Numbered from the stretch's first letter, positions 9,022 to 18,200 are shown. The stretch is DNA of 64,000 nt from CAVXJN01 sp963762165 (GCA_963762165.1 CAVXJN010000004.1:186001-250000), one strand, 5' to 3'. Notes: generated from the sequence alone by a model not told the origin. A program made the numbers and translations.

Positions 9022-10758
9022 TCAGTGAAGGCGAAAAGTCGCCTCGATCGGGTCGTGGTCGGAAGCGCGCAGCGGCGTGCGCGGGTCATTCCGCAGCGCG
9101 TCCGAGAAGTCGGCATTCACATGCAGTACGCGCACATCCTGCGTCAATGCCTGCAGTGCCGGGCTGACCAGCATGTGATCGAGCAGTTGGCTGTTGCCGT
9201 TGAAGATGAAACTGTAACGTTGGGCCTGTGGAATGCTGTCACCGAGATCTTCCAGCCGGGCCTGGCCGCTGCCGCGCAGAATCGCCACGGGATCGGTGCC
9301 TTCGCCCGGTTCCGGGAAGCTGAAATCGTTCAAGTCGCCGACCACCGCAATCAGCGCCCGGGGCTCGCGGCGCAATTGCTGATCGACGAACGCGCGAACG
9401 GTTTTCGCTTGCAGCTTGCGCTGTGTTTCAGTCGGCCGCTGGGGCGGTTGGTGGCGGCCGAACAACGGATCGTCGCCGGACTTGCTTTTGAAATGGTTGA
9501 CGATCACGGTCAAGCGGTTGCCGCGATAGGCGAATGTCGCCACCAGAGGTTCCCGACCGGGGCTGACGCTGCGGGTACCGAACGCTGCCTGGACGTAGTC
9601 CTCATCCAGGCTTGCCGCATCCTGCAAAGTGATCCGGGAACTGTCCCACAACAAGCCGACTTCGATGCCGCGCGGATCGCTGGAGTCAAACGACACCGCG
9701 CGATACGCGTAACTGCCAAGACTATTGATGCGCGCGGCGAGGGTGGCCAGGACGGCGGTGGTCTCCACTTCCTGGACGGCAACGATTTCCGGCGCTTGCA
9801 GTTCGTGAACCACGGTCAGTGCAAGCTTGGTCAGTTTGGTTTCGAACGCATGCGCGGTCGGCGTGCTGCGTTCATCTTCCTTGCCGGCGGTGTGCCGGGT
9901 GTCGAACAGGTTTTCAACATTGAAGCTCGCCAGCCGCAATCCTGCGGGCACGCTCGTGTGCTTGCGATCGCGTCGAGGCCGCTGTCGACGCTGCAGCTGC
10001 TGGTACTGAATTTTGTAATTGCCGAAGGTGTAATCCACCACCCCCAGCAGGTCGTGTACACCGTCTCCCGGCAGCAGGTCCGGTGCCGCCCGGGCGCCGT
10101 CGTCGACAATGACACGCTCCGGGTTGTAGTCAACCCGGTCGCTGCCTGCCGGCTGCAGCATCAAGTGCTGAGTGCTTGGTTGGTAGCCGGAGCCGGGAAC
10201 CGCGTTCGCCGCGGCGAGCACGACGAACTCCCCGAAGCGCGAGGTGGGGCCTACTACTACCGCATCGGCGACATGCACGCGCATGCCTTCCAGTGGCTCC
10301 CAGAATGAAATCGCCTGAATCAGCGACACATCGGGCAGTTTTACGATTTCCACCGGTGGCGGCAGGCGCTGACCATGGCGCAATACCTTCAGTTCGCGAA
10401 TGCGGGTCAGTTCCGTCAGCGGCAGACCGGTTCCGAATTGCCGTTCCCGTACTTTTGCCCGTACCCGCACCACGTCGCCGGGCCGCAGAACTGCGCTGCG
10501 GTTGGGCCGCCCACGCAAGTCGAGCACGATGCCGTCCGAAGTTGCAGGATCGCCGTCGCCGTGTCGGTCTTGAATCCAGCAGCGCTGGCGGTTGCGGGTG
10601 CACAGGGTAACCGTTCCCTCGGCGATCACGCGGCTGCCTTCCAGGGGCGAACGTTCGCCGCGGCCCTGGATCTGCATAATCGTGACCGGGGGCTCCGCGG
10701 CGCCCGCGTTAACGATGGCGAACAGCAGTGCGGTGCTTGCAATTCGTAATGACGACAC
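9022..10758 (-). CDS. Secreted endonuclease/exonuclease/phosphatase-family nuclease (ExeM/NucH type)
   Basis: 578 residues: a Sec signal peptide (SSLRIASTALLFAIVNAGAAEP), an OB-fold-like N-terminal region (residues about 25-240), then an EEP domain from about 270 with LRLASFNVENLFDT, EIVAVQEVE, IVNHFKSKSGDDP, VVGDLNDF and RASDHDPIEATF, covering the metal-binding and catalytic Asn, Glu, Asp and His positions. Extracellular EEP nucleases degrade DNA for phosphate or biofilm remodelling. The start was set at the GTG at 10758, which has an AGGAGGG site; longer frames lack one. A hairpin-like palindrome lies in its leader. Confidence 0.88.
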   Translation of the reverse strand: MSSLRIASTALLFAIVNAGAAEPPVTIMQIQGRGERSPLEGSRVIAEGTVTLCTRNRQRCWIQDRHGDGDPATSDGIVLDLRGRPNRSAVLRPGDVVRVRAKVRERQFGTGLPLTELTRIRELKVLRHGQRLPPPVEIVKLPDVSLIQAISFWEPLEGMRVHVADAVVVGPTSRFGEFVVLAAANAVPGSGYQPSTQHLMLQPAGSDRVDYNPERVIVDDGARAAPDLLPGDGVHDLLGVVDYTFGNYKIQYQQLQRRQRPRRDRKHTSVPAGLRLASFNVENLFDTRHTAGKEDERSTPTAHAFETKLTKLALTVVHELQAPEIVAVQEVETTAVLATLAARINSLGSYAYRAVSFDSSDPRGIEVGLLWDSSRITLQDAASLDEDYVQAAFGTRSVSPGREPLVATFAYRGNRLTVIVNHFKSKSGDDPLFGRHQPPQRPTETQRKLQAKTVRAFVDQQLRREPRALIAVVGDLNDFSFPEPGEGTDPVAILRGSGQARLEDLGDSIPQAQRYSFIFNGNSQLLDHMLVSPALQALTQDVRVLHVNADFSDALRNDPRTPLRASDHDPIEATFRLH

Positions 10759-10794
10759 TGAAACCCTCCTTGTCGGTGTCTCCGATATAGGAAT

Positions 10795-10824
10795 ATGCAT
10801 TAGAACGCCGAAGCGTTGATGCAT
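10795..10824 (-). promoter_or_regulatory. Palindromic element in the leader of the secreted nuclease gene
   Basis: On the minus strand two ATGCAT palindromes (10819-10824 and 10795-10800) bracket AACGC-TTCG-GCGTT, a five-pair stem with a UUCG-type tetraloop, about 37 bases upstream of the GTG start. It could be an operator or an mRNA leader hairpin; no T tract follows, so it is not a standard terminator. Confidence 0.4.
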
Positions 10825-11236
10825 TGTCCTGCGTCAGGGATGTTTCGCAGGGGGCCGCGCTGAACGCAGCCAATGCGCGGTACAATCCCGCCCGGAGTTC
10901 GTCGCGGCCATCCAAGCCGCAGCGCGGCACGCGCTGGCAACGCAGTGTCCGACGGCCGATTGCCGTGCGGACCGCGGTGGGGAGCGAACAGGGCGAAACG
11001 CTGATACTCGCGGCGGCGCATTATTGTTGTTCGAGGCTGGACAGAGTCCAGTCTAGCAGCCCTGCGGCTGTGAATTGAAGATTCCGTCCCGGTGCCGACG
11101 CTGAACTGGCTTGGCCGCGAATGTCGTCATATCCAATGGCAAATGCAATGCTGTTCGTATTCGATAGGCTGCCGCTCATGGCTGTCCGGCCGCTTTTGCC
11201 GACGCCCACCCTGGCGCGGCCGGGGGACCTGAAGAC
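10825..11236. other. Intergenic region between divergent nuclease and hrpB genes
   Basis: 412 bases. A plus-strand frame at 10824-11078 has no recognisable family or good start site. The region must hold the divergent promoters, but I could not pick convincing -35/-10 pairs. Confidence 0.4.
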
Positions 11237-13753
11237 ATGGCTGTGACATTAGATTCGCCACTGCCGATTACGCCGCTGCTGCCGGACCTGGTCCGAGCCC
11301 TGCGCGACGGGTCCGCGGCAATCCTGCAGGCGCCTCCCGGCGCCGGCAAAAGCACGGCGGTGGCGCCTGCATTGTTGCAGCAGGCCTGGCTGGCCGGGCG
11401 CAAGATCCTACTGTTGGAACCGCGCCGACTGGCGGCACGCAACGTCGCCCGCTTCATGGCCGAGCAGCGCGGCGAGGCGCTCGGCGATACGGTCGGCTAC
11501 CGCATGCGCTTCGAAAGCAGGATCAGCGCCCGCACCCGGATCGAAGTGATTACCGAGGGTGTGCTCAGCCGGCTGTTGCAACAGGACCCGTCCCTGGAGG
11601 CCGTGGGGCTGGTCATATTCGACGAATTCCACGAACGCAGTCTGCAGGCCGACCTGGCGTTGGCTCTTTGCCTGGACAGCCAAGCCGGTTTGCGGCCCGA
11701 TCTGCGCCTGTTGGTGATGTCGGCCACCCTTGAAAAGTCGTCCTTGGCGGCGCTGTTGGGACAGGCCCCGGTGTTGCACAGCGAAGGTCGCAGCTTTCCG
11801 GTGGAGGTGCGTTATCGGCCGCCCCGCAGTCGCTGGCCGCGGGACCGCCATGGTTTTCTCGCGGAACTGGCAAGGACCGTGCGCAGTGTCCTCGATAGCG
11901 AGCCCGGAAGCGTCCTGGTGTTCCTGCCCGGCGTCGGCGAAATCCGACAATTGGTCCGCTGGCTGCAATCCCAGGGCATACCCGAAGGCGTGGATCTGGC
12001 GCCCTTGTATGGCGAGCTCGAACTTTCTGCGCAACAGCGCGCTATTGCGCCGTCGCCGCCGGGACGCCGGAAACTGGTGCTCGCTACCAGCATTGCCGAA
12101 ACCAGCCTCACCATCGAGGGCATCCGCATCGTCGTCGACAGCGGCTTGATGCGGGTACCGCGATTCGATCCCCGCACCGGCATGACACGGCTCGAAACGG
12201 TCGCCATCAGCCAGGCGTCGGCGGCGCAGCGCAGTGGCCGAGCCGGCCGGCTGCAGCCTGGGGTGTGCTATCGCCTGTGGTCCGAATCGGAACAGGCCGG
12301 ACTGGTGGCATTCGGACGCCCGGAAATCCTCGAAGCCGACCTGGCGCCGTTGGCGCTGGAATTGGCTCAGTGGGGCGTGGGCCCGGATGCAACTGCGTGT
12401 GGTCGGACCCGCCGCCGGCGGCCGCCTACGACCAGGCGCGCGAACTGTTGCAGGCTTTGGATGCCCTGGACAGCCACGGCCGTATCACCGCTCACGGCCG
12501 GCGATGGCGGAGTTGGGGCTGCATCCGCGCCTGGCTCACATGGTGCTGCGCGGCCGCGCAGCTCGGCGCCGGCGACCTCGGATGCGACATCGCGGCCCTG
12601 CTCGGTGAACGCGACATCGCAGCGGCCGCCGACGGCAATCGGGACAGCGATGTGCACACGCGCCTGCAGCGGCTGCAAGCCGGTCGTGACGGCGGCGTCA
12701 GCCGGGTCAAACGGGCTGCCTCGCAATGTCGGCAACGTCTGGGCGCGCAGCGAGGTGAAGGAGAAAGGCGCGAACCGCTCGGCGACGACGCGGTCGGTGT
12801 GCTGTTGGCGCTGGCGTACCCGGACCGTATCGGCCAACGCCGCGGGGCCGGGCCGGGGCGCTTCCTGCTGGCCAACGGACGCGGTGCTCACTTTGCCGGT
12901 CCCGAATCGCTGGCGGCATGCCGAATACATCGTCGCCGCCCACCTCGATGGCGCCGGCCGCGATGCGCGTATTCGACTGGCGGCGCAAGTGCAGCGCGCA
13001 TCCCTGTTGACGCACTTCGCCGATCGCATCGTCAGCCGCGACAGCGTCGACTGGGACGAGCGGCAGCAAGCGGTGGTCGCGCGCCGGCAACGCTGTCTGG
13101 GGAGTCTGGTGTTCGACGAGCAGCCGTTGAGCGACGCCGACCCCGCCACAGTCGCTGCGCTATTGACCGAAGCGCTGCGCCGCGTCGGGCTCGATCGTCT
13201 GCCTTGGGACGCGCGCAGCCGCGCCTGGCGTTCACGGGTCGCGTTCCTGCATCGGGTTGCGCCGGACCAGTGGCCGGACGTGTCGGACGCGGCCTTGCTC
13301 GCCAGCTTGGATCGATGGCTGACGCCGTATCTGGTCAATATGACCAGGCTCGACCATCTACGGCGTCTGAATCTGCAGCAAGTGCTGGCGGCGCAATTGG
13401 ACTGGCAACAACAACGTCGTTTGGATTTCTTGGCACCGACCCATGTCACCGTGCCCAGTGGGTCGCGCATCGCGTTGGATTACAGCGGCGACGTGCCGGT
13501 ATTGGCGGTGCGCGTACAGGAAATGTTTGGTGCGCAACAGACGCCGCGGGTTGCCGACGGACAGGTAGCGCTATTGGTGCACTTGTTGTCTCCGGCCGGC
13601 AGGCCGGTGCAGGTGACCCAGGATCTCGCCGGTTTCTGGCGCAACGGCTATTTCGACGTGCGCAAGGATCTGCGCGGCCGTTATCCGAAACATTCCTGGC
13701 CCGACGATCCCCTGACTGCGCAACCTACCCGGCATGCCAAGCGCCGTCGGTGA
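11237..13753 (+). CDS. hrpB: ATP-dependent helicase HrpB, with a locally frameshifted middle
   Basis: DEAH/RHA-type helicase of about 838 codons, as expected for HrpB. The N-terminus has Walker A QAPPGAGKST, motif II DEFHERS (DExH), SAT, and motif VI QRSGRAGRLQPG. The C-terminal HrpB region ends WPDDPLTAQPTRHAKRRR. The main frame stays open to the stop, but between about 12390 and 12920 its translation is nonsense. The family sequence (WSDPPPAAAYDQARELLQAL, MAELGLHPRLAHMVL, LGAGDLGCDIAALLGERDI) is found by switching frames about five times, mostly single extra bases, with the net shift returning to zero. If real, residues about 385-560 would be scrambled; sequence error is more likely. Confidence 0.88.
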   Translation: MAVTLDSPLPITPLLPDLVRALRDGSAAILQAPPGAGKSTAVAPALLQQAWLAGRKILLLEPRRLAARNVARFMAEQRGEALGDTVGYRMRFESRISARTRIEVITEGVLSRLLQQDPSLEAVGLVIFDEFHERSLQADLALALCLDSQAGLRPDLRLLVMSATLEKSSLAALLGQAPVLHSEGRSFPVEVRYRPPRSRWPRDRHGFLAELARTVRSVLDSEPGSVLVFLPGVGEIRQLVRWLQSQGIPEGVDLAPLYGELELSAQQRAIAPSPPGRRKLVLATSIAETSLTIEGIRIVVDSGLMRVPRFDPRTGMTRLETVAISQASAAQRSGRAGRLQPGVCYRLWSESEQAGLVAFGRPEILEADLAPLALELAQWGVGPDATACGRTRRRRPPTTRRANCCRLWMPWTATAVSPLTAGDGGVGAASAPGSHGAARPRSSAPATSDATSRPCSVNATSQRPPTAIGTAMCTRACSGCKPVVTAASAGSNGLPRNVGNVWARSEVKEKGANRSATTRSVCCWRWRTRTVSANAAGPGRGASCWPTDAVLTLPVPNRWRHAEYIVAAHLDGAGRDARIRLAAQVQRASLLTHFADRIVSRDSVDWDERQQAVVARRQRCLGSLVFDEQPLSDADPATVAALLTEALRRVGLDRLPWDARSRAWRSRVAFLHRVAPDQWPDVSDAALLASLDRWLTPYLVNMTRLDHLRRLNLQQVLAAQLDWQQQRRLDFLAPTHVTVPSGSRIALDYSGDVPVLAVRVQEMFGAQQTPRVADGQVALLVHLLSPAGRPVQVTQDLAGFWRNGYFDVRKDLRGRYPKHSWPDDPLTAQPTRHAKRRR

Positions 13754-13801
13754 CGGGCAATTGGACAAAGCGGCGTCGTACCCAACGGTCAGCCCGCCGG
13801 T

Positions 13802-14695
13802 TCAGCGTTCGTACCAGCGCCCCGGCCGTTTCGGATCGGGTATCAGGCGCTCGTATTCGGCGATCACCTGCGCGCCGAGCAGAACGATGATGGCAGCGGC
13901 CTCGAGGCTGAGCAGGATCACAATGACGGTGGCAAACGAACCGTAGATGACATTCACCAGGGACAGGGAGGCGAAATACCACACCAGGATGTGGCGGGTG
14001 ATTTCCCACAGCACCGTGGCGGCCACGCCACCGGCCAGTGCGTGATGCAGGCGCAGCCGGCCGTGCGGCAACACCAGGTAAAGCGAAGTCAACAGGACCA
14101 CTTCACCGACCACGCCGAACAGATACACGAGCCAGGTATGCGTAAGGTCGATGGACCACACCATACCCAGCAAATGAACCTGCTTTTGCTGCAGCATATG
14201 CAGCAAGCTGCTGATCACGCTCACCGTCAGCAGCCCCAAGGCGAGCAGCATGATATAGAAGTATGGCATCAGCGCTGAAAACAGGAAGTGACGCCGGTGC
14301 ACCCGGGAGCGGTGAAAAAAAATCACCGACATCGCGTTTTCGAGCACTGTGAATGCCAGCGAACTGAAGAACAACAAGGCAAGGAAGCCGACCACGCCGA
14401 CCACCTTTCCGTTTTCGAGGAACACTTGCAGTTGCTGGGTCAGGGTGTCGGCTTGCGCGGGAGCAATGAGCCCGAGGAACGTATTCAGCAACGGCATCAA
14501 CCGGTCTTCGGGCACGATCTGGGACAGCACCGCCAGTATCAGCGCCGATGCGGGAACCAGGGACAGCAGGGTGTTGTAGGCGATCGCGCCGGCGAGCAGA
14601 AAACCCTGGTTGCGATGAAAATCGCGCAGCACGCCGCGGGTGAAATGCCAGGGCGCGGCACGCAGTTGACTCAGGCGGGTTCGCATCTCGTCCAT
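13802..14695 (-). CDS. YihY/virulence factor BrkB family inner-membrane protein
   Basis: 297 residues with about six membrane segments. The family signature is visible as LLAGAIAYNTLLSLVPASALIL, then LFFSSLAFTVLENAMSVIFF, LPHGRLRLHHALAGGVAATVLWE and YGSFATVIVILLSLEAAAIIVLLGAQV. The family was once called RNase BN and later shown not to be that enzyme; the physiological role is unclear. The ATG at 14695 was preferred because the 71 residues that an upstream start would add have no membrane or family features. Confidence 0.88.
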   Translation of the reverse strand: MDEMRTRLSQLRAAPWHFTRGVLRDFHRNQGFLLAGAIAYNTLLSLVPASALILAVLSQIVPEDRLMPLLNTFLGLIAPAQADTLTQQLQVFLENGKVVGVVGFLALLFFSSLAFTVLENAMSVIFFHRSRVHRRHFLFSALMPYFYIMLLALGLLTVSVISSLLHMLQQKQVHLLGMVWSIDLTHTWLVYLFGVVGEVVLLTSLYLVLPHGRLRLHHALAGGVAATVLWEITRHILVWYFASLSLVNVIYGSFATVIVILLSLEAAAIIVLLGAQVIAEYERLIPDPKRPGRWYER

Positions 14696-15042
14696 GCGGC
14701 CACAAGCTAGTGGATACGCTATGGCATTGCCACAGGGTCGTGGAGAGCGAACTGCGGCCGCGTGCGCACAGATCGACCGGCGGTCGGCGCGGAGTTGCAC
14801 CTTGGTCGGGTGCTGGTTTGGCTCGCACGCGCCCATTGCAGGACGCAGTCGATGTTGAATCGCTCCAGCGCCGATCGTCGGTCGAGGCCGGCTGCAGCGG
14901 CACTGCAACTATAGCAAATAGTGAACCGTTCCGAGTCCAAACCCGCGCGAGCTGTGAGGCCATAGCACCCTTGGTGCATGCTAATATGAACGGCCCTTTG
15001 AAACGGGCAATGGGAAATCCGCGACAGGGATCGGGTGCGCGT
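14696..15042. other. Intergenic region between divergent YihY and Rieske genes
   Basis: 347 bases. Open frames here are extensions of the flanking genes without family character. A TAATAT hexamer about 60 bases upstream of the Rieske ATG might be a -10 element, but its -35 partner is poor. Confidence 0.35.
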
Positions 15043-15378
15043 ATGGCGGAAGAGTACATTCGGGTGGCGGCGTTGTCACAACTGGCGCCCGGTAAAATGA
15101 TGTGTGTGCAGGCCGGCGATGGGCGGCGGTTGTTGCTGGCGAACGTAGACGGCACCGTGCACGCCGCCGACGAGATGTGCACCCACGAAGATGCACCTCT
15201 GTGCACCGGCTCATTGAATAGTCATTACGTGAAGTGCCCGCTGCACGGCAGCCGTTTCGATCTGCTGACCGGCGAGCCGCTGGAGGACCCGGCAGACGCG
15301 CCATTGCGGATCTATCCGGTGCGGATCGAGGACGACGCCATTCTGGTCAGTCTGACATACACGCAGGAGCAATCATGA
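15043..15378 (+). CDS. Rieske [2Fe-2S] ferredoxin
   Basis: 111 residues with a complete Rieske site: CTHEDAPLCTG (C-x-H) and CPLHGSRFDL (C-x2-H). Soluble, with no signal or membrane segment, like the ferredoxin components of ring-hydroxylating dioxygenases or the small nitrite reductase NirD subunit. The stop overlaps the start of the next gene as ATGA, so the two products are probably translated together. No oxygenase gene is adjacent, so the electron acceptor is unknown. ATG 15043 was chosen because the family N-terminus begins here; its ribosome-binding site is weak. Confidence 0.9.
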   Translation: MAEEYIRVAALSQLAPGKMMCVQAGDGRRLLLANVDGTVHAADEMCTHEDAPLCTGSLNSHYVKCPLHGSRFDLLTGEPLEDPADAPLRIYPVRIEDDAILVSLTYTQEQS

Positions 15379-16502
15379 GCAGCCCAGCCGAACAGCTTCG
15401 CGATAATCCGGATCTGTTGATGCGTTCCATCATTCAGCGTATCGCCACGGGTCCGGAACTTTCCAAGGACATCAGCCGCGACGAGGCGCGCGAAGGCATG
15501 CGCTTGATTCTCGACGGCGAAGCCGATCCGGTACAGAGCGCGATATTTCTGATCGCTTTGCGCATGAAGCGCGAGACGGACGATGAAAATATCGGCGTCC
15601 TGGAAGCGGTCCGCGACGTGACGGAAACCGTTACCGCGGAGGTCGACGATGTTGTGATCGTGTCCGACCCTTACGACGGTTACAATCGCACCGTGCCGGC
15701 GTCGCCGTTTCTGGCGCCGGTGCTGGCCGCTTGCGGTGTCGCCGCCGTCAGTGAGGGCGTGGAAACCATGGGCCCGAAATATGGCGTCAGCCATCGCCAG
15801 GTGCTGCGCGCCGCAGGTGTGAACGTGGATCTGACCACCGCCGAAGCCGCATACCGGGTTGCCGAGACGGATGCCGGGTGGGCGTACGTCGATCAAAGCC
15901 GATTCTGTCCGAAGTTGTACGGCCTCAGTGAATTGCGCACCAAAATCGTCAAGCGTCCGGCCCTGACGACGGTCGAGGTGCTCACCGGGCCGGTGCGCGG
16001 TCGCAAGCACACGCACTTGGTTACCGGCTATGTGCACAAGCCCTATCCGCGACTGTATGCGCTGCTGGCACGTCACATGGGTTTCGATTCGCTGTTGTTG
16101 GTGCGCGGCGTCGAAGGCGGCGTGGTGCCTTCACTGCGCCAGCCGGGCAAATGCGTGTACTACCACGATTTCGGCGAAGAACAGCAGCTCGACAGCAATC
16201 CCGCCGATCTGGGTATCGATCAAAACATGCGTGCAGCGCCGTTGCCGGAAGGACTGCAGAAGTCGGCGCGACCCGGCGACGAGATTTCCATTGCGGTGGA
16301 TATCGAGGGGTTGGCGGCGGCGACTGCCGAGGCCGGGCTGGCGGCACTGTCAGGAAAGAGTGGGCCGATCTACGACGGGCTGGTGTATTCCGGGGCGCTG
16401 ACCCTGCATCATCGGCGCAAGGCCGATTCCCTGCCGGCAGCGGCCGATGCCATCCGCGCGGTGCTCAACGACGGTCGCGCGCTGGCGCATCTGCGGGCCT
16501 GA
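15375..16502 (+). CDS. Anthranilate phosphoribosyltransferase-like protein (TrpD2/YbiB type)
   Basis: 375 residues of the nucleoside phosphorylase/TrpD fold: an N-terminal helical bundle (RDEAREGMRLILDGEADPVQSAIFLIALRMK) and an alpha/beta domain with SDPYDGYNRTVPASPFLAPVLAACG, GVETMGPKYGVSHRQVLRAAG and VRGVEGGVVPSLRQPGKC. The glycine-rich PRPP loop of true TrpD (GTGGD) is replaced by DPYDGYNRT, so it is unlikely to make phosphoribosyl-anthranilate and no trp genes are nearby; some relatives bind nucleic acids. It is translationally coupled (ATGA) to the Rieske ferredoxin, a pairing that suggests a shared, unidentified pathway. Confidence 0.8.
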   Translation: MSSPAEQLRDNPDLLMRSIIQRIATGPELSKDISRDEAREGMRLILDGEADPVQSAIFLIALRMKRETDDENIGVLEAVRDVTETVTAEVDDVVIVSDPYDGYNRTVPASPFLAPVLAACGVAAVSEGVETMGPKYGVSHRQVLRAAGVNVDLTTAEAAYRVAETDAGWAYVDQSRFCPKLYGLSELRTKIVKRPALTTVEVLTGPVRGRKHTHLVTGYVHKPYPRLYALLARHMGFDSLLLVRGVEGGVVPSLRQPGKCVYYHDFGEEQQLDSNPADLGIDQNMRAAPLPEGLQKSARPGDEISIAVDIEGLAAATAEAGLAALSGKSGPIYDGLVYSGALTLHHRRKADSLPAAADAIRAVLNDGRALAHLRA

Positions 16503-16526
16503 CCCGGCTGGCTTTGCGTATCTGGA

Positions 16527-16549
16527 GGCGGGCTACGGCCCGCCTTTTT
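16527..16549 (+). terminator. Rho-independent terminator after the TrpD-like gene
   Basis: GGCGGGC (16527-16533), loop TACG, GCCCGCC (16538-16544), then five T. It ends transcription of the Rieske/TrpD-like operon and overlaps the stop codon of the convergent DedA gene. Confidence 0.85.
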
Positions 16550-17126
16550 CGTTGTCGCGCAGTGCCGCGTTGAGACGCCGGCGCCGCCAGACGCTCACGG
16601 CCCACGCCACCGCCGCGGCCGCGGCAACGCTCAGCATGATCGCAAGTTCATAGTGTTTGATGTCGCCGATCACCGCCTGGATCGCCGAGCCGAAGACATA
16701 GCCCAGCATGCCGATCGCAATTGCCCAAACGGCGGCGCTGAGAATGTTCAGCAATACGAACCGGGTAGTACCCACCTGACTCATTCCGACCGCGAACGGG
16801 GTGACGGTGCGAAGTCCGTACAAGAACCGGAAACCGATCAACAACCAGTTCTGATGACGGTGCAGAATGTCGAACACCCGTTGTGCCCGGCGCTGCCAGT
16901 GCGGTCGTTTGGCGAGCATGGCACGACCGTGAAAACGGCCGATGAAGAAATAGAGTTGATCGCCGCACACTGTGCCGCCGAAGGCGCTGACGATCACCCA
17001 CGGCAATTCCAGATAGCCCAGTTGTGCCGCCAGGCCGCCCAGTATCAACACGGTTTCGCCTTCGAAGAAAGTGCCGACGGCAATCACCACATATCCGTAT
17101 TGTTGAATCAGCAGTTGCAGTGACAT
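16533..17126 (-). CDS. DedA family membrane protein
   Basis: 197 residues with four to five membrane segments and the DedA/VTT signature: GTFFEGETVLILGGLAAQLGYL, AFGGTVCGDQLYFFIGRFHGRAML and the family motif FRFLYGLRTVTPFAVGMSQV. DedA proteins are linked to recycling of undecaprenyl-phosphate or phospholipid carriers and to proton-motive-force homeostasis. The start at 17126 fits the family N-terminus. It is codirectional with the cation diffusion facilitator gene upstream (13-base gap). Confidence 0.9.
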   Translation of the reverse strand: MSLQLLIQQYGYVVIAVGTFFEGETVLILGGLAAQLGYLELPWVIVSAFGGTVCGDQLYFFIGRFHGRAMLAKRPHWQRRAQRVFDILHRHQNWLLIGFRFLYGLRTVTPFAVGMSQVGTTRFVLLNILSAAVWAIAIGMLGYVFGSAIQAVIGDIKHYELAIMLSVAAAAAVAWAVSVWRRRRLNAALRDNEKGGP

Positions 17127-17139
17127 GCAGTACTTTCGG

Positions 17140-18045
17140 TCAGGCGTGCGCGGATCGTTCGGGACCGGCTGAGTTCGCCGGGTCCTGATGTATGATCACG
17201 TCGGTCGAGGGGAACAATTCGTGCAGTTCCTGTTCGACCTCGTCGGCGATGCGATGGGCCTGCAGGAAGCTCAAATGATCGTCAAGTTCCAAGTGCAGTT
17301 GGATGATGCGGGTCTGCCCCGATTGGCGCGTGCGCAGTCCATGCAGGCCTCGCACTTCGTTGTGGGACAGGGCGCAATCCCGGATGCGCTGCTGGTCTGC
17401 TTGCGGCAGTTCCCGGTCCATCAGCGTATGGAAAGCGTCGTGACCGATATGCCAGGCACTGTAGAGGATGTACGCGGCAATGCCGAGGCCAAACAGCGGA
17501 TCGAGCCCCGACCAGCCGCGGCTGGCGAGCAACAGGGCGACGATGATGCTGGCATTGGTCAGCAGATCGCTGAGATAGTGCAGGGCATCGGCGCGAATGG
17601 CACTGGAATGGGTGCGGCGGATGACATGGCGCTGGATCGCCAACAACACGGCGGTCGCGACGATGGAAAAGGTCATCACCGTGAGCGCGACGCCGACATC
17701 GTTCAACGCCCTGGGATTCAGCAATCTTTCCACCGCGTGCAGCACCAGAAACGCGGCGGATCCGGCGATGAAGGTCGCCTGGGCCAAGCCGGCCAGGGAT
17801 TCGGCTTTGCCGTGGCCGAAGCGGTGCTCGCTGTCGGCGGGCATAAGCGAATAGCGTACCGCGAGCAGATTCAGCGCCGAAGCGGCCACGTCCATGGTTG
17901 AATCCACCAATGAGGCCAGCACGCTGACCGAGCCCGACAGCAGCCAGGCGGTCAATTTTGCGCCGATGAGCAGAGCCGCGGTCGCCACGGAAGCCGTGGT
18001 CGCCAGGCGCAGCAGTCGGGCGTTGTCTGCAGGAGTGGAAGGCAT
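17140..18045 (-). CDS. Cation diffusion facilitator (FieF-like) metal exporter
   Basis: 301 residues, the size of E. coli FieF. Six membrane segments are followed by a cytoplasmic ferredoxin-like domain. The transport-site aspartates are in TM2 (LASLVDSTMDVAAS) and the TM5 H-x3-D pair is in ADALHYLSDLLTNAS. The cytoplasmic part has LHGLRTRQSGQTRIIQLHLELDD, the dimer-forming metal-binding domain. Members export Zn2+, Fe2+ or Mn2+ in exchange for protons; D-D/H-D site chemistry fits Zn or Fe. ATG 18045 was chosen over an upstream start because it gives the family length. Confidence 0.9.
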   Translation of the reverse strand: MPSTPADNARLLRLATTASVATAALLIGAKLTAWLLSGSVSVLASLVDSTMDVAASALNLLAVRYSLMPADSEHRFGHGKAESLAGLAQATFIAGSAAFLVLHAVERLLNPRALNDVGVALTVMTFSIVATAVLLAIQRHVIRRTHSSAIRADALHYLSDLLTNASIIVALLLASRGWSGLDPLFGLGIAAYILYSAWHIGHDAFHTLMDRELPQADQQRIRDCALSHNEVRGLHGLRTRQSGQTRIIQLHLELDDHLSFLQAHRIADEVEQELHELFPSTDVIIHQDPANSAGPERSAHA

Positions 18046-18137
18046 GGCTCGCAACTTATTTGGCAAGGCGCATTGGACCATCCGCACGGCCCGCTGCCAA
18101 GGTTTCTCCGCCGCAAACACGGTGGGAAGGAGGGTTA

Positions 18138-18165
18138 TTGATATATCAGCATTAAACCATATACT
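18138..18165 (+). promoter_or_regulatory. Candidate sigma70 promoter for the DUF2892 gene
   Basis: TTGATA (18138-18143), 16-base spacer, TATACT (18160-18165), about 36 bases upstream of the ATG in an AT-rich island unlike the surrounding GC-rich sequence. Confidence 0.55.
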
Positions 18166-18200
18166 ACACGGACATCGCCTCACCTGAAGGGAGCATCAGC

